The notes beneath the pieces were generated by a model. It was not told where the DNA came from, ran no database searches, and saw only the letters and a program-made list of their open reading frames with translations. A stretch of DNA of 64,000 bases, from assembly GCF_011516945.1 (NCBI RefSeq), contig NZ_WOTH01000012.1, forward strand, positions 29,779 to 93,778, given 5' to 3'. The position numbers were made by a program, and so were the translations under genes. The DNA comes from Acetobacter estunensis (GTDB lineage: Bacteria; Pseudomonadota; Alphaproteobacteria; Acetobacterales; Acetobacteraceae). This document shows, one piece after another, positions 1 through 12,797 of this stretch; the first letter of the stretch is position 1; each line of letters starts with the position of its first letter.

Positions 1-212
1 TGCCCCACCGCCAGCCCGGCAAACCATGCTGCCAGCGTGAACTGGGCGGAACCCGGCCCTCCCCCGAGATCGTGATCCAGAATGGGAAAGGCCGGAAGAT
101 ACATGTCGGTGGACAGCGGACCGATGGCGGTCACGAGGCCCAGCAGGACGACAAGGGAGAAGGGCAGGCGTCCACTGGCCTGCATCAGTTCGACGGAGTG
201 CTTGCTGGGCAT
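1..212 (-). CDS. Bcr/CflA-family MFS drug efflux transporter, N-terminal part (cut by window edge)
   Basis: Only the first ~70 codons lie in the window. After a short polar start, a first hydrophobic helix is followed by GPLSTDMYLPAFP, the conserved loop signature of the Bcr/CflA subgroup of 12-TM proton-coupled exporters (bicyclomycin/chloramphenicol type), and then a second helix (FTLAAWFAGLAVG). The ATG at 212 is the first in-frame start; no convincing ribosome binding site precedes it, so a start a few codons inside is possible. It follows the RNA methyltransferase gene on the same strand after ~107 bp. The substrate cannot be inferred. Confidence 0.75.
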   Translation of the reverse strand, partial: MPSKHSVELMQASGRLPFSLVVLLGLVTAIGPLSTDMYLPAFPILDHDLGGGPGSAQFTLAAWFAGLAVG

Positions 213-319
213 GCCTGAATCCGGCCAGAAAACGAGAGAGTTGCGCCTATGCCCGTGCAGGCTGAGCCTGTCCATGCCTGCCCGGTGTGAAGCCGACCTC
301 GGCACACGGCATGGCGGCG

Positions 320-1643
320 TTAGCGGGTGGTTTTGCGTGAAAAACGGCAGACCGTCTCGATCTCGGCCGACCACAGGAACTGGTCCACTACGGTCACCGC
401 ATCGATCGTGTAGCCACAGGCCAGAAGTCGGGTGGCATCACGAAACAGCATCTGCGGATTGCAACTTACATAGATGAGGGTCGTGGGTTTGGCGTCGAGC
501 AGAGCCTGCATTTGCAGCCCGGCGCCCCCATACGGTGGGTCGAGCACCACAGCCAGCGCTGTTCCGAGTTCGCGGGTGTTCAGTGGCTGCCGGTCAAGAT
601 CGCGCTGGTGAGCTTCCACCCGATGCCCTGTGGCCGCGCGCTGAAGGGCGCGGGTGGCTCCGCGATGGCCCTCATACGCTTCGACCCGGACATGCTCTGC
701 CAACGGAAACGTGAGAGTTCCACAGCCCGCGTGGAGTTCGACGACGTGGGCTTTGCGTCCCGGAATACGAGGCAGCGCGGCTACAACGGCCTGCTGGATC
801 GCGGCTTCCCCTTCCCGACTGGCCTGCAGAAAGGCTCCGGGCGGTGGTTCGACATCCACGCCTGCAAAAGCGATTCGCGGCGCGCCCACCTGAGCCAGTA
901 TTTCCGGCTCTTCCTTCGGTCCCGGCTGTTTGCCCGCAATGCGGGGAATGCCGTGCGCACGGGCGAAATCGGCCAGCCGCTCCCGATCGCGTGGGGAGGC
1001 ATCGTGCTTCGAGACGATCAGAAGATCAGGCCCGGTATCGAGAAGATTGATCGCAAGTTCCGCTTCGCGACGGAACAGATCAAGCCGGGGAAACAGATCC
1101 CGCAGAGGGGGAAGAAGCTTCAGGATATCGGGGTGCAGCACATGGCATTCGGTCAGATCCACCACATCGCCGCCACGGCGATGCAGGCCGATAACCAGAG
1201 CTGTGCCCTGTTGGCGCACGGCCAGATCCGCACGCCGGCGTGTGGAAGGCGCCGTTGCGACAACGGAGATCGACGGAAGCGTTGTGGCGCCCGCTTTTTG
1301 GAGCCCGTCCTGAATCCGGTTCTTCTTCCACGTCTGAATCCACGACAGGGGAAGATGCTGGAGCGTGCAGCCGCCGCAGACACCGAAAAGCCCGCAAGGT
1401 GGCGGAACCCGCTCGGGAGCCGGGATCATCACCTCCACAAGTCGGGCGCGGCCTTGAGCACTCGGCTGGGCCAGCACCACGTCGCCGGGGGCTGTCAGGG
1501 AGATGAAGGCAACATCCGTGCCATTCGACGGATCGAGTGGCCGCGCCAGCCCATCCCCGGCACTTCCAAGCGCTTCGACCTTCCATGCGAAAGGCGGAAC
1601 AAGGACAGCGTCAGGACGAGGTGAAGTGCGGGAACGGCGGCGC

Positions 1644-1666
<23 letters not shown>
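320..1666 (-). CDS. 23S rRNA (uracil-5-)-methyltransferase, RlmD/RumA-like
   Basis: 448-aa class I SAM-dependent RNA m5U methyltransferase. A TRAM-like N-terminal region (about 25-85) is followed by the iron-sulfur ligand set C91, C97, C100 and C174. The SAM motif ELHAGCGTLTFP lies near 310-321, the LDPPYGG motif near 375-381, and the catalytic cysteine is in YVSCNP (C402). This layout matches RlmD/RumA-type enzymes; whether the target is 23S rRNA or tRNA cannot be told. Its start overlaps the end of the helicase gene by 23 bp, so the two are probably co-transcribed, a sensible pairing for ribosome assembly. The very basic first 18 residues might not be translated if a GTG at codon 21 is used. 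Confidence 0.88.
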
Positions 1667-3845
<2,179 letters not shown>

Positions 3846-3954
3846 GTCGCTCTCAGATATGTCGGCTGCGGTGAGGCAGATGCGCGCGGTGCGCGGATGG
3901 CCGGGATCAGAACCGGTGCCTGTCGGTAGGCTGTCCCGAGCAGAAAATCAAGCA

Positions 3955-3979
3955 CCGTCGGCGGTACGGGCGCCGACGG
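3955..3979 (-). terminator. Rho-independent terminator of the CopD-like gene
   Basis: A perfect 9-bp inverted repeat (CCGTCGGCG / CGCCGACGG, 7-nt loop) lies 20 bp past the stop of the membrane-protein gene on the minus strand. On that strand it is followed by a T-rich stretch (TGCTTGATTTTCTG). Confidence 0.6.
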
Positions 3980-3998
3980 AAATGAGGCGATGCGTGCG

Positions 3999-4448
3999 TC
4001 AGAACCCGTGTCCCATCGCCGCGCAGAGAATGGCGAGCATTCCACAGCCCACGATCCCCAGCATCAGGCTGCGGATGGAGTCGAACGTAGCGGGCTTGGG
4101 CCGCATGGCGCGTCGGGCCGTCTGATAGGGACCGTAGAAGACACGCAGGAACAGTCCAGCCATGATGAGACCGAAAACCTGCATGGCGTTGACGGTCCAG
4201 GGCATGACGGCAAAGCCGCCTTCGTGCACGATCATGAGCCAGCCGGTGATCAGCACCGTGGGCATCAGGTGCCAGACCACGCGCAGGAACCGCTTGAGCG
4301 TGAGCAGATGCACGGCGCTGCGCTGGGCGTTGTCGAGTAGCGTGAGCGCCGGACGGAGGATCAGCGCGGCATAGGTCGCCCCACCCACCCAGACGGCCAT
4401 GCCGGCGATGTGCAGGGTGAGAACGAGGCTCCAGAGGATGTGAGGCAT
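3999..4448 (-). CDS. CopD-like four-helix integral membrane protein
   Basis: 149 aa, almost entirely hydrophobic, with four predicted transmembrane helices at about 5-30, 50-75, 84-105 and 127-147. The first helix carries LHIAGMAVWVGG, with a His and a Trp-Val-Gly-Gly pattern typical of the CopD/HemJ-like superfamily, whose helices often bind heme or copper. No soluble domain is present. It stands alone between the helicase gene and the divergent nnr gene, with its own terminator. Function is not established; a copper- or heme-related membrane role is only an inference from the family pattern. Confidence 0.6.
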   Translation of the reverse strand: MPHILWSLVLTLHIAGMAVWVGGATYAALILRPALTLLDNAQRSAVHLLTLKRFLRVVWHLMPTVLITGWLMIVHEGGFAVMPWTVNAMQVFGLIMAGLFLRVFYGPYQTARRAMRPKPATFDSIRSLMLGIVGCGMLAILCAAMGHGF

Positions 4449-4568
4449 GCGGACTCCATCGGATCAGGACGACAGGACGATCGTGCGGCTTGATCGCCAA
4501 TTCGGCCAAGGAACGCAAGCGAGCGCCTGTTTCGCGCGGCTTGCCGAAATCATGAAAGGTTCCCCGAC

Positions 4569-6026
4569 ATGACACAGGACCGTCACACATTCGCTCTTCC
4601 GTCCCCGCAGGAAATGGGGCGCATCGATCACGCAGCCTCCCGCACCGTGCCTGTGAGTGTTCTCATGGAACACGCCGGTCGGGCCGTGGCCCGCGCCGTG
4701 CGACGTTTCACGAAACCGGTTCGTGTGCTGGTCCTCTGCGGGCCGGGCAATAATGGCGGTGACGGCTGGGTGGCCGCCCGCCATCTGGCGAATGCGGGCT
4801 GGCCCGTCAGCGCCGCCGTAATGGCGGAGCCGAAACCGGGTAGCGATGCTGCGGCGGTGATGGCCCGATTCCATGGGCCGCGCGTGCCGTTTACGGCTCA
4901 GGAGGCCGCGCATGCCGATCTTGTGATCGATGCGGTGTTCGGCGCGGGTCTGTCGCGAGATGTGAGCGACGATGTGGGCGCTGTGCTCGCGGCGGCGAAG
5001 CGTGTCGTGGCCATCGACATGCCGACGGGTGTGGACGGCGCGACAGGGCATGTGCGCGGTCCTGCGCGGGCTGCGGAACTGACGGTCACGTTCTTTCGTG
5101 CCAAGCCCGGGCATCTGCTTCTGCCGGGACGGGAGTTGTGCGGCCGACTGGAAGTGCATGACATCGGCATTCCTGTCGCCACGCTCGATGACGTCGCGGT
5201 GCAGACGTTCTGGAACAGGCCGGGTTTGTGGCGGCTTCCAGTTCCGGGAATGGAGTCGCACAAATACAGCCGTGGCGTGGTGAGTCTGTGCGCGGGAGCA
5301 GCCATGCCGGGAGCGGCGCGTCTTTCGGCCACGGCCGCACGGCACACGGGCGCCGGACTGGTGCGCGTTGCAGCGGGTGAGGCGGCGCCCGGCTTCCGGC
5401 TGGGGGCGCCGGGGCTGATCATCGATGACGGGGCTCTCGAGACGTTGCTGGAGGACCAGCGGCGACATGTCTGGATCTGCGGTCCCGGTCTGCTGCCGGA
5501 AGAAGTGGAAAAGGTGATGCCTGCGCTGGTGGCGGCAAAGCGCTGCGTGCTGGCGGATGCGGGAGCGTTTTCGTGGGCGGCCGGTGCGCCGGAGCGTCTG
5601 CGTGGCGTGGCCGTGGTGACGCCCCATGCGGGCGAGTTCGCGCGGGTGTTCGGCAAGCCGGGCGACGACCTTCTGGCAGCGGCCCGCGCGGCGGCGGCGC
5701 ACATTGAGGCGGTGGTGGTGCTCAAGGGCGCGTCCACGCTCATCGCGGCGCCGGACGGTCGCGTGGCGATCAACACGCATGCCACCCCCGCGCTCGGGAC
5801 GGCGGGTTCGGGAGACACGCTGACGGGGATCATCGGGGCGCTGCTCGCGGCCCGGATGGCGCCATGGGAGGCGGCCTGCGCCGGTGTGTGGCTGCACGGA
5901 GAGGCCGGCCTGCGCGCTGGAGACTGGCTGATCGCGGAGGATCTGGACGTGCATCTGGGCGCAGCCCGGGATGAGGCGACGCGGCTTCAGGGGGAGAGCA
6001 ATGAGGCGGAATCCCGGAAACGGTGA
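4569..6026 (+). CDS. nnr: Bifunctional NAD(P)H-hydrate epimerase / ADP-dependent NAD(P)H-hydrate dehydratase
   Basis: 485 aa. It repairs hydrated NADH and NADPH: the N-terminal YjeF_N domain (about 10-215) interconverts the R and S hydrates, and the C-terminal ribokinase-like domain (about 230-470) dehydrates the S form using ADP. Visible signatures are CGPGNNGGDGWVAARHL in the epimerase half, the PHAGEFAR segment, and GTAGSGDTLTG (nucleotide and catalytic Asp motif) in the dehydratase half. The length fits the fused form. The gene is divergent from the CopD-like gene and followed by tRNA-Leu. Confidence 0.93.
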   Translation: MTQDRHTFALPSPQEMGRIDHAASRTVPVSVLMEHAGRAVARAVRRFTKPVRVLVLCGPGNNGGDGWVAARHLANAGWPVSAAVMAEPKPGSDAAAVMARFHGPRVPFTAQEAAHADLVIDAVFGAGLSRDVSDDVGAVLAAAKRVVAIDMPTGVDGATGHVRGPARAAELTVTFFRAKPGHLLLPGRELCGRLEVHDIGIPVATLDDVAVQTFWNRPGLWRLPVPGMESHKYSRGVVSLCAGAAMPGAARLSATAARHTGAGLVRVAAGEAAPGFRLGAPGLIIDDGALETLLEDQRRHVWICGPGLLPEEVEKVMPALVAAKRCVLADAGAFSWAAGAPERLRGVAVVTPHAGEFARVFGKPGDDLLAAARAAAAHIEAVVVLKGASTLIAAPDGRVAINTHATPALGTAGSGDTLTGIIGALLAARMAPWEAACAGVWLHGEAGLRAGDWLIAEDLDVHLGAARDEATRLQGESNEAESRKR

Positions 6027-6116
6027 GCGCACAAGGAGCGGCCGCGACCTTGCCCCGCGCGGCGGTCTGCGGTAAGCGGGCGCCCTTGACGTTCCGGGTG
6101 AGCCGGCAGGTCATGT

Positions 6117-6201
<85 letters not shown>

Positions 6202-6326
6202 ATTGTCTGTCTTGGGCTGAGGACGTGACCGCTGTCGCGGTCTTTCGCCGGAATGACGGGTGCAGCCACGAGGGTCGGCGCCCGGATGTTTGTGACGAGT
6301 TCGTACGAAGAGGATGGCCTGGGCAT

Positions 6327-7658
6327 ATGCAGGTTACAGAGACGCTTTCCGAAGGCCTGAAGCACGCCTTCACCGTGGTCGTTCCGTCGGCCGAACTCGA
6401 GCAGAAGGAGGAGGCCCGTCTCAAGGAAGTGGCCGCTTCCGCCAAGCTGCCGGGCTTCCGTCCGGGCAAGGTGCCCGTCGCCATCGCGCGTCAGCGCTTC
6501 GGTGACAGCGTGAAGGGCGAAGTGCTTGAGCAGACGGTGAACGACTCGCTGCGCAGCCTGTTCGAGGAGCGTAACCTGCGCCCCGCTCTCCAGCCGAAGG
6601 TCGAAGTGACGTCGGGTGGTGACGGCAAGGGCGATCTGGAATTCAAGGTTGAGACGGAAGTTCTGCCCGAAATCAAGGTGCCGGATCTGTCCGATCTGTC
6701 CCTCGTGCGCCTGAAAGCCGAGCCGGACGCCGCCACGGTGGACAAGGCCATTGAGGACATCGCCAAGCGTCAGCGTGAATTCGTAACGGTCGAGGAAGTG
6801 CGTCCGGCCACCAAGGGCGACGTCATCGCGATCGACTTCGTGGGTAAGCGCGATGGCGTGCCCTTCGAGGGCGGCACGGCTGAGAACATCAATGTCGAGA
6901 TCGGCGGCGAAGGGTTCATCCCCGGTTTTGCCGAGCAGATCGAGGGCATGAAGCCGGGCGAGGAGAAGGTCATCACGGTGACGTTCCCCGAGGATTACGG
7001 CGCGAAGGAACTGGCCGGTCAGACCGCCACGTTCGACATCAAGGCCCGTGAACTGAAGAAGCCGGTCGAATCCGAGATCAACGACGATCTGGCCAAGAAG
7101 CTCGGTTTCGAGAGTCTTGAGCAGATCCGTGAGCTGATCGGCAAGCAGGTCGAGGGCGAATACGAGCAGCTTTCTCGCCTGCGTCTGAAGCGCGAGCTTC
7201 TGGACAAGCTGGCCGAAAAGACCGATTTCCCCGCGCCGGAAGGCATGGTGGACGCCGAGTTCGAGCAGATCTGGGCGCGTGTCGAGGCTGACCGCAAGTC
7301 GGGCGAACTGGACGATGAAGACAAGGACAAGGACGAAGCGACGCTGAAGGCGGACTACCGCAAGATCGCCGAGCGTCGCGTGAAGCTGGGTCTTCTTCTG
7401 GCCGAAATTGGCCGCGAAAAGGGCATCACCGTCACGCAGGACGAGATGGCGCGCGCCATCCGTGCCGAGGCCATGCGCTATCGTGGTCAGGAGCAGCAGG
7501 TGTTCGACTTCTTCGTGAAGAACCCGCAGGCGGCCGAGTCCCTTCGGGGCCCGATTTTCGAAAACAAGGTGATCGACTACATTGTCGAACTGGCGAAGGT
7601 TGAGGACAAGACGGTGACACCGGATGAGCTGGCCGACATGCCAGCCGCTGGCGCCTGA
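6327..7658 (+). CDS. tig: Trigger factor, ribosome-associated chaperone and peptidyl-prolyl isomerase
   Basis: 443 aa from the ATG at 6327, where the family N-terminus MQVTETLSEGLKH begins; the frame is open further upstream but runs into the tRNA. The ribosome-binding domain carries the signature LPGFRPGKVP near 40-50. The FKBP-type PPIase domain follows (about 160-245, with DVIAIDFVGK and GFIPGFAEQIEGM), then the helical chaperone domain with a charged insertion (DDEDKDKDE). It acts on nascent chains at the ribosome exit. It heads the tig-clpP-clpX-lon-hup block, with a strong terminator before clpP, so it is probably transcribed separately. Confidence 0.96.
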   Translation: MQVTETLSEGLKHAFTVVVPSAELEQKEEARLKEVAASAKLPGFRPGKVPVAIARQRFGDSVKGEVLEQTVNDSLRSLFEERNLRPALQPKVEVTSGGDGKGDLEFKVETEVLPEIKVPDLSDLSLVRLKAEPDAATVDKAIEDIAKRQREFVTVEEVRPATKGDVIAIDFVGKRDGVPFEGGTAENINVEIGGEGFIPGFAEQIEGMKPGEEKVITVTFPEDYGAKELAGQTATFDIKARELKKPVESEINDDLAKKLGFESLEQIRELIGKQVEGEYEQLSRLRLKRELLDKLAEKTDFPAPEGMVDAEFEQIWARVEADRKSGELDDEDKDKDEATLKADYRKIAERRVKLGLLLAEIGREKGITVTQDEMARAIRAEAMRYRGQEQQVFDFFVKNPQAAESLRGPIFENKVIDYIVELAKVEDKTVTPDELADMPAAGA

Positions 7659-7694
7659 AACGGTTGAGCGGCCCTTTCGGGGCTTGCGATTCGC

Positions 7695-7740
7695 GGCACC
7701 CATCCCTTCCGGTGTGAGGGGATGGGTGCCGTGTTCGTTT
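7695..7740 (+). terminator. Rho-independent terminator after tig
   Basis: A perfect 12-bp stem (GGCACCCATCCC / GGGATGGGTGCC, at 7695-7706 and 7719-7730) with a 12-nt loop is followed by GTGTTCGTTTT. It lies 37 bp past the tig stop. Confidence 0.85.
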
Positions 7741-7842
7741 TGGGGCATATGTTGGCGCCCGCGATGCAAATCACACCGATTTTCGCGTCGCGGGGTGGCG
7801 TCGGAGAGGTTTATCTCTATCTTAGGCAGACCGGGCGCTGCT

Positions 7843-7868
7843 CCGCCCCGTCTCCGCCATCGGGGCGG
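7843..7868 (+). promoter_or_regulatory. GC-rich hairpin in the clpP leader
   Basis: An 8-bp perfect inverted repeat (CCGCCCCG / CGGGGCGG) with a 10-nt loop ends 32 bp before the clpP start. No T-run follows, so it is more likely a leader structure than a terminator. The function is unknown. Confidence 0.35.
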
Positions 7869-7900
7869 GACACGCAGGCACACAAGTCGGGAATGATGTG

Positions 7901-8539
7901 ATGAGGGATTCGAACCCTGTCGAGATTTACAACAACTCTCTCGTGCCGATGGTGGTCGAGCAGACCTCTCGGGGCGAGCGTGCGTTCGATATCTATTCGC
8001 GCCTTTTGCAGGAGCGGATCATTTTCCTGACCGGTCCGGTCTACGATCAGGTCGCCTCCGTCATCTGTGCGCAGCTTCTTTATCTGGAGAGCGTGAACCC
8101 GACGAAGGAAATCTCGTTCTACATCAACAGCCCCGGCGGCGTAGTGTCGGCGGGCCTGTCGATCTACGACACCATGCAGTACATCCGCAGCCCGGTCAGC
8201 ACGGTCTGTCTGGGGCAGGCGGCGTCCATGGGATCGTTGTTGCTGGCCGGGGGTGCCGCCAAGCGCCGCTACGCGCTGCCGAATGCGCGCGTGATGGTGC
8301 ATCAGCCCTCGGGTGGTGCGCAGGGACAGGCGAGCGATATCGAGATTCAGGCGCAGGAGATCCTCACGATCCGCCGGCGCCTCAACGAGATCTACCGCGA
8401 GCACACCGGTCAGACGCTTGAGGAAATCGAGCGCAAGCTGGAGCGTGACAGCTACATGTCCGCCGAAGAAGCCAAGTCTTTCGGTATCGTGGACGAAGTC
8501 ATCCGCAGCCATGAGGCCCAGTCACCGGAGAAGGCGTAA
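7901..8539 (+). CDS. clpP: ATP-dependent Clp protease proteolytic subunit ClpP
   Basis: 212 aa from the ATG at 7901; a GTG one codon upstream (7898) is equally possible. The serine-protease triad is visible: Ser in GQAASMGSL (about 109), His in MVHQPSGG (about 134) and Asp in LERDSYMSA (about 183). The length fits the family. It forms the tetradecameric peptidase chamber used by ClpX (the next gene) and ClpA. In alphaproteobacteria ClpXP degrades cell-cycle regulators including CtrA, whose gene is also in this window. The leader holds a GC-rich hairpin. Confidence 0.97.
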   Translation: MRDSNPVEIYNNSLVPMVVEQTSRGERAFDIYSRLLQERIIFLTGPVYDQVASVICAQLLYLESVNPTKEISFYINSPGGVVSAGLSIYDTMQYIRSPVSTVCLGQAASMGSLLLAGGAAKRRYALPNARVMVHQPSGGAQGQASDIEIQAQEILTIRRRLNEIYREHTGQTLEEIERKLERDSYMSAEEAKSFGIVDEVIRSHEAQSPEKA

Positions 8540-8666
8540 ATCCTTCGCCGCAGGCCGGGATGGCCTCGCCTCGCCTTGATGGGCAGGCAGGGAGCGGCTA
8601 CGGTTTTTATTTGGCCCGGCTTTCAGGTCGGGCGGCCCTTCGGGGTCAGAGGTTGAGGAACGGCTG

Positions 8667-9932
8667 ATGAACGCGAAGTCCGGCGATTCCAAGAACACGC
8701 TGTATTGCTCGTTCTGCGGGAAGTCCCAGCATGAGGTCCGCAAGCTCATCGCGGGGCCGACGGTGTTCATCTGCGACGAGTGCGTCGAGCTGTGCATGGA
8801 CATCATCCGTGAGGAGCACAAGACGACGTTGGTGAAGTCGCGCGACGGCGTGCCGACTCCCAAGGAAATCTGCGCGATCCTCGACGATTATGTGATCGGC
8901 CAGTCCGAGGCGAAAAAAGTGCTGTCGGTCGCGGTTCATAATCACTACAAGCGGCTGGCCTACGCACAGAAGAACAGCGACGTTGAGATTTCGAAGTCCA
9001 ACATCCTGCTCATCGGCCCGACCGGTTCGGGCAAGACGCTGCTGGCCCAGACACTGGCGCGCATTATCGATGTGCCGTTCACCATGGCCGACGCCACCAC
9101 GCTGACCGAAGCGGGGTATGTGGGCGAGGATGTGGAGAACATCATCCTCAAGCTGCTGCAGGCGGCGGACTACAATGTGGAACGCGCGCAGCGCGGCATC
9201 GTCTATATCGACGAGATCGACAAGATTTCCCGCAAGTCCGACAACCCTTCCATCACCCGTGATGTGAGTGGCGAGGGCGTGCAGCAGGCGCTGCTTAAAC
9301 TGATGGAAGGCACGGTGGCGTCCGTGCCGCCGCAGGGTGGGCGCAAGCATCCGCAGCAGGAATTCCTGCAGGTGGACACCACCAACATGCTCTTCATCTG
9401 TGGCGGTGCGTTCGCGGGGCTCGAGAAGATCATTTCCGCGCGTGGAAAAGGTTCGGGCATCGGCTTCGGTGCCGATGTGAAGGACCCGGACGAGCAGCGC
9501 ACGGGTGCTGTGCTCAAGAATGTGGAGCCTGAGGATCTGGTCAAGTTCGGCCTGATCCCCGAGTTTATCGGTCGTCTGCCTGTCGTGGCGACGCTTGACG
9601 ATCTGGACGAAGCTGCATTGGTGCAGATTCTGTCCGCGCCGAAGAACGCGCTGGTCAAGCAGTATGCCAAGCTCTTCCAGATGGAAGATGTGAAGCTGAC
9701 GTTCACGGACGACGCTCTGAAAGCGATTGCCCACCGTGCGCTGGAGCGCAAGACGGGTGCGCGCGGTCTGCGCTCCATTCTCGAGAGCATTCTGCTGTCC
9801 ACCATGTTTGACCTGCCCGGGCTGGAAAACGTGGAGGAAGTGGTGGTCAACCACAATGCCGCGGAGGGCCGTGCCGCTCCTGTCTATGTGTATGGCAAGG
9901 GCAAGGAGCAGCCGACGGAGCAGTCCGCCTGA
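8667..9932 (+). CDS. clpX: ATP-dependent Clp protease ATPase subunit ClpX
   Basis: 421-aa AAA+ unfoldase. The N-terminal zinc-binding domain has Cys at 14, 17, 36 and 39 ([18 protein letters not shown]). Walker A GPTGSGKT is at 117-124, the substrate-pulling pore loop is GYVGEDVE, Walker B is [10 protein letters not shown], and the ClpP-docking IGF-type loop region falls around [12 protein letters not shown]. It recognises and unfolds substrates for ClpP, encoded 127 bp upstream on the same strand; co-transcription is likely because no terminator is seen between them. Confidence 0.97.
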   Translation: MNAKSGDSKNTLYCSFCGKSQHEVRKLIAGPTVFICDECVELCMDIIREEHKTTLVKSRDGVPTPKEICAILDDYVIGQSEAKKVLSVAVHNHYKRLAYAQKNSDVEISKSNILLIGPTGSGKTLLAQTLARIIDVPFTMADATTLTEAGYVGEDVENIILKLLQAADYNVERAQRGIVYIDEIDKISRKSDNPSITRDVSGEGVQQALLKLMEGTVASVPPQGGRKHPQQEFLQVDTTNMLFICGGAFAGLEKIISARGKGSGIGFGADVKDPDEQRTGAVLKNVEPEDLVKFGLIPEFIGRLPVVATLDDLDEAALVQILSAPKNALVKQYAKLFQMEDVKLTFTDDALKAIAHRALERKTGARGLRSILESILLSTMFDLPGLENVEEVVVNHNAAEGRAAPVYVYGKGKEQPTEQSA

Positions 9933-10145
9933 GTGCGGCCGGCTCTCTTTGCTTCACACTGCGGGGACGAGGGGAACATCTGTTCCGCTGGCCCCTTGTG
10001 AGCGCACCAATCGATACCGATATCAAGGAAGGAAGCGGCGGCCGGAATGTAGGTCGCCGTTTGCCGACGGGCAGATCTGCCGTGGGCGTGCCGAAGGCGG
10101 GCGCGCAGGGCGGGATCGTCCATTCAGGAGGTCATCGGCACTAGT

Positions 10146-12644
10146 ATGACAGAAAAAAACAAGACCCCCGCTCCGCGCCGCAAGCGCACCACCAAGAAGA
10201 CGGAAGCGGTTGTGCCTGCCACGTCTCCCGTGGAAGAGGCGGTGAAGACGCTTCCCGAGACGCCGGGCCGTGTGGCGGTGCTGCCGCTGCGCGACATTGT
10301 GGTCTTTCCGCATATGATCGTTCCCCTCTTCGTGGGACGCGAGAAGTCCGTGCGCGCCCTGGAAGCCGTCACCAGCGAGGACAAGCAGATCCTGCTGGTG
10401 ACGCAGAAGGATGCGACGGTGGACGATCCGGCGGCGGACGATATCTATCGTTTCGGTACGGTTTCCACGATCCTGCAGCTTCTCAAGCTGCCCGATGGCA
10501 CGGTGAAAGTGCTGGTCGAGGGCAACCGCCGCGCACGGGTAAAGACGCTGCACGAGGTCGAGGGCCATTTCGAGGCCGACATCGAACTGGTCGAGGATGT
10601 CCCGGTCGCGAGCGAGGAGGCGGAAGCCCTTGCGCGCGCGGTGGTGGGGCAGTTCGAGCAGTATGTGAAGCTCAACAAGAAGATCGCGGCCGAGGTGATG
10701 GTCTCGCTGAATCAGATCAGCGACCTGTCCAAGCTGGCCGACACGATTGCGAGCCATCTCAATCTCAAGATTTCCGAGAAGCAGGAAATCCTTGAACTGC
10801 CGACAGTCACCAAGCAGCTTGAAAAGATTCTCGCCCATATGGAAGCCGAGATCGGCGTCCTGCAGGTGGAGAAGCGCATCCGTGGCCGTGTGAAGCGGCA
10901 GATGGAGAAGACGCAGCGCGAGTACTATCTCAACGAGCAGCTCAAGGCGATCCAGAAGGAACTGGGCGAAGGCGAGGACGGCAAGGACGAGACGGCCGAA
11001 CTCGAAGAGAAGATCGCCAAGACGAAGTTCAGCAAGGAGGCGCGCGAGAAGGCGCAGGCCGAGCTGAAGAAGCTGCGCGGCATGAGCCCGATGTCGGCCG
11101 AGTCCACGGTCGTGCGCAACTATCTCGACTGGCTGCTGAGCGTGCCATGGAAGAAGCGCACCAAGGTCAAGACCGATCTGGTCGAGGCCGAGAAGGTTCT
11201 TGATGAGGACCATTATGCGCTGGAGAAGGTCAAGGAGCGTATCCTTGAATATCTCGCGGTGCAGAGCCGTTCCCAGAAGGTGAAGGGGCCGATCCTGTGC
11301 CTTGTCGGGCCGCCGGGCGTGGGTAAGACAACCTTGGCGCGCGCCATCGCGAAGGCGACGGGGCGGCACTATGTCCGCATGTCGCTGGGTGGCGTGCGTG
11401 ACGAGTCCGAGATCCGTGGCCACCGCCGGACCTATATCGGCTCCATGCCGGGCAAGATCATTCAGGGTATGAAGAAGGCGAAGGTGTCCAACCCGCTCTT
11501 CCTGCTTGATGAGATCGACAAGCTCGGCGCGGACTGGCGTGGCGATCCGGCATCCGCCCTGCTTGAGGTTCTCGACCCTGAGCAGAATGCGACGTTCTCG
11601 GACCACTATCTCGAAGTGGATTACGACCTGTCGGATGTGATGTTCGTCACCACGGCGAACAGTCTGAACATGCCGCAGCCGCTTCTGGACCGCATGGAGA
11701 TCATTCGTCTCTCCGGTTACACTGAGGATGAGAAGCTCAACATCGCCAAGCGGCATCTGATCGTCAAGCAGAGCGAGGCGCATAACCTCAAGCCTGAGGA
11801 GTGGTCGATCTCGGATGCGGCGCTGATGGATCTGATCCGCTTCTACACACGTGAAGCGGGTGTCCGCAGTCTTGAGCGTGAGATTGCCAATGTGGCCCGT
11901 AAGGTCGTGAAGGAAATCGTCACGGGCAAGGCCAAGAAGGTCGCGGTCACCGAGAAGAATCTCGGCAAGTTCGCGGGTGTGCGCCGGTTCTCGCATGGAG
12001 AGACGGAGATCACCGACATGGTCGGCGTGGTCACCGGGCTGGCCTGGACCGAGGTAGGTGGCGAGATCCTGACGATCGAGAGCGTGATGGTGCCCGGCAA
12101 GGGCAACGTCAAGCAGACCGGCAAGCTGGGCGATGTGATGCAGGAGAGCGTCTCTGCGGCTCTTTCCTATGTCCGTAGCCGTGCGGTGCAGTTCGGCATC
12201 AAGCCGACGCTGTTCGAAAAGCGCGATCTGCACGTGCATGTTCCGGAAGGGGCGACTCCGAAAGACGGTCCTTCGGCGGGCATCGCCATGGCGACGTCGC
12301 TGGTCAGCGTGCTGACGGGTATTCCTGTGCGGCATGACGTAGCCATGACCGGGGAGATCACTCTGCGTGGCCGTGTGCTGCCCATTGGCGGTCTCAAGGA
12401 AAAGCTGCTGGCGGCTCTGCGCGCCGGCATCAAGACCGTGTTCCTGCCCAAGGAGAACGAGAAGGACATTGCGGAACTTCCCGAGGCGGTGAAGCGGAAT
12501 CTTGAGCTGGTTCCGGTCTCGCATGTGGATGAGGTGATCGACCGCGCGCTGGTTCGTGTCCCGGTGCCGATCGAGTGGGAGGATGAGACGGACCAACTCG
12601 CTCCCATCGCCGCTCCCGCCGTTGCGAGCGCTGTCGCTCACTGA
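10146..12644 (+). CDS. lon: Lon ATP-dependent protease (LonA)
   Basis: 832 aa. It has a Lys/Thr-rich start, the Lon N-terminal substrate domain (about 42-235), a coiled-coil linker, an AAA+ module with Walker A GPPGVGKT at 388-395, and a C-terminal protease domain. The serine of the Ser-Lys dyad is in PKDGPSAG (about S710) and the lysine in [10 protein letters not shown] (about K753). It degrades misfolded and specific regulatory proteins in the cytosol. About 210 bp separate it from clpX, enough for its own promoter; none is clear by eye. The first ~35 residues are longer and more basic than in many LonA proteins. Confidence 0.97.
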   Translation: MTEKNKTPAPRRKRTTKKTEAVVPATSPVEEAVKTLPETPGRVAVLPLRDIVVFPHMIVPLFVGREKSVRALEAVTSEDKQILLVTQKDATVDDPAADDIYRFGTVSTILQLLKLPDGTVKVLVEGNRRARVKTLHEVEGHFEADIELVEDVPVASEEAEALARAVVGQFEQYVKLNKKIAAEVMVSLNQISDLSKLADTIASHLNLKISEKQEILELPTVTKQLEKILAHMEAEIGVLQVEKRIRGRVKRQMEKTQREYYLNEQLKAIQKELGEGEDGKDETAELEEKIAKTKFSKEAREKAQAELKKLRGMSPMSAESTVVRNYLDWLLSVPWKKRTKVKTDLVEAEKVLDEDHYALEKVKERILEYLAVQSRSQKVKGPILCLVGPPGVGKTTLARAIAKATGRHYVRMSLGGVRDESEIRGHRRTYIGSMPGKIIQGMKKAKVSNPLFLLDEIDKLGADWRGDPASALLEVLDPEQNATFSDHYLEVDYDLSDVMFVTTANSLNMPQPLLDRMEIIRLSGYTEDEKLNIAKRHLIVKQSEAHNLKPEEWSISDAALMDLIRFYTREAGVRSLEREIANVARKVVKEIVTGKAKKVAVTEKNLGKFAGVRRFSHGETEITDMVGVVTGLAWTEVGGEILTIESVMVPGKGNVKQTGKLGDVMQESVSAALSYVRSRAVQFGIKPTLFEKRDLHVHVPEGATPKDGPSAGIAMATSLVSVLTGIPVRHDVAMTGEITLRGRVLPIGGLKEKLLAALRAGIKTVFLPKENEKDIAELPEAVKRNLELVPVSHVDEVIDRALVRVPVPIEWEDETDQLAPIAAPAVASAVAH

Positions 12645-12704
12645 AGGGTGGAGTCGTCAACGGGCAGGTAACCATTTTTGCGGGCCTGCCGCACGCGGAG
12701 GCTG

Positions 12705-12732
12705 TTGACGTGGCGGAAAACGGCTTCATAGT
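12705..12732 (+). promoter_or_regulatory. Candidate sigma-70-type promoter of hup
   Basis: TTGACG (12705-12710) and CATAGT (12727-12732) are separated by 16 bp, a near-consensus -35/-10 pair. It lies 66 bp before the HU start and downstream of the lon stop, so hup probably has its own promoter. Confidence 0.5.
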
Positions 12733-12744
12733 GCGCCGCGGAAT

Positions 12745-12775
12745 GTCCCCCGGGGTCGGAACGGTTCCGGGGGAC
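12745..12775 (+). promoter_or_regulatory. Strong hairpin in the hup 5' leader
   Basis: A perfect 9-bp GC stem (GTCCCCCGG / CCGGGGGAC) with a 13-nt loop lies between the candidate promoter and the HU start codon, ending 22 bp before the ATG. No T-run follows, which argues against a simple lon terminator; it may stabilise or regulate the hup mRNA. Confidence 0.45.
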
Positions 12776-12797
12776 CTGAACATAGAAAGGCGTACGT

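Noticed and set aside
9933..10145. CTTG-containing stretch before lon as a sigma-32 promoter
   Set aside because: Spacing and -10 match are poor by eye; a promoter search or transcript mapping would be needed.
10023..12641. Long minus-strand open frame (about 870 codons) across lon
   Set aside because: It is the antisense mirror of the lon gene in high-GC sequence, with no family motif or ribosome binding site; lon on the plus strand has all motifs.
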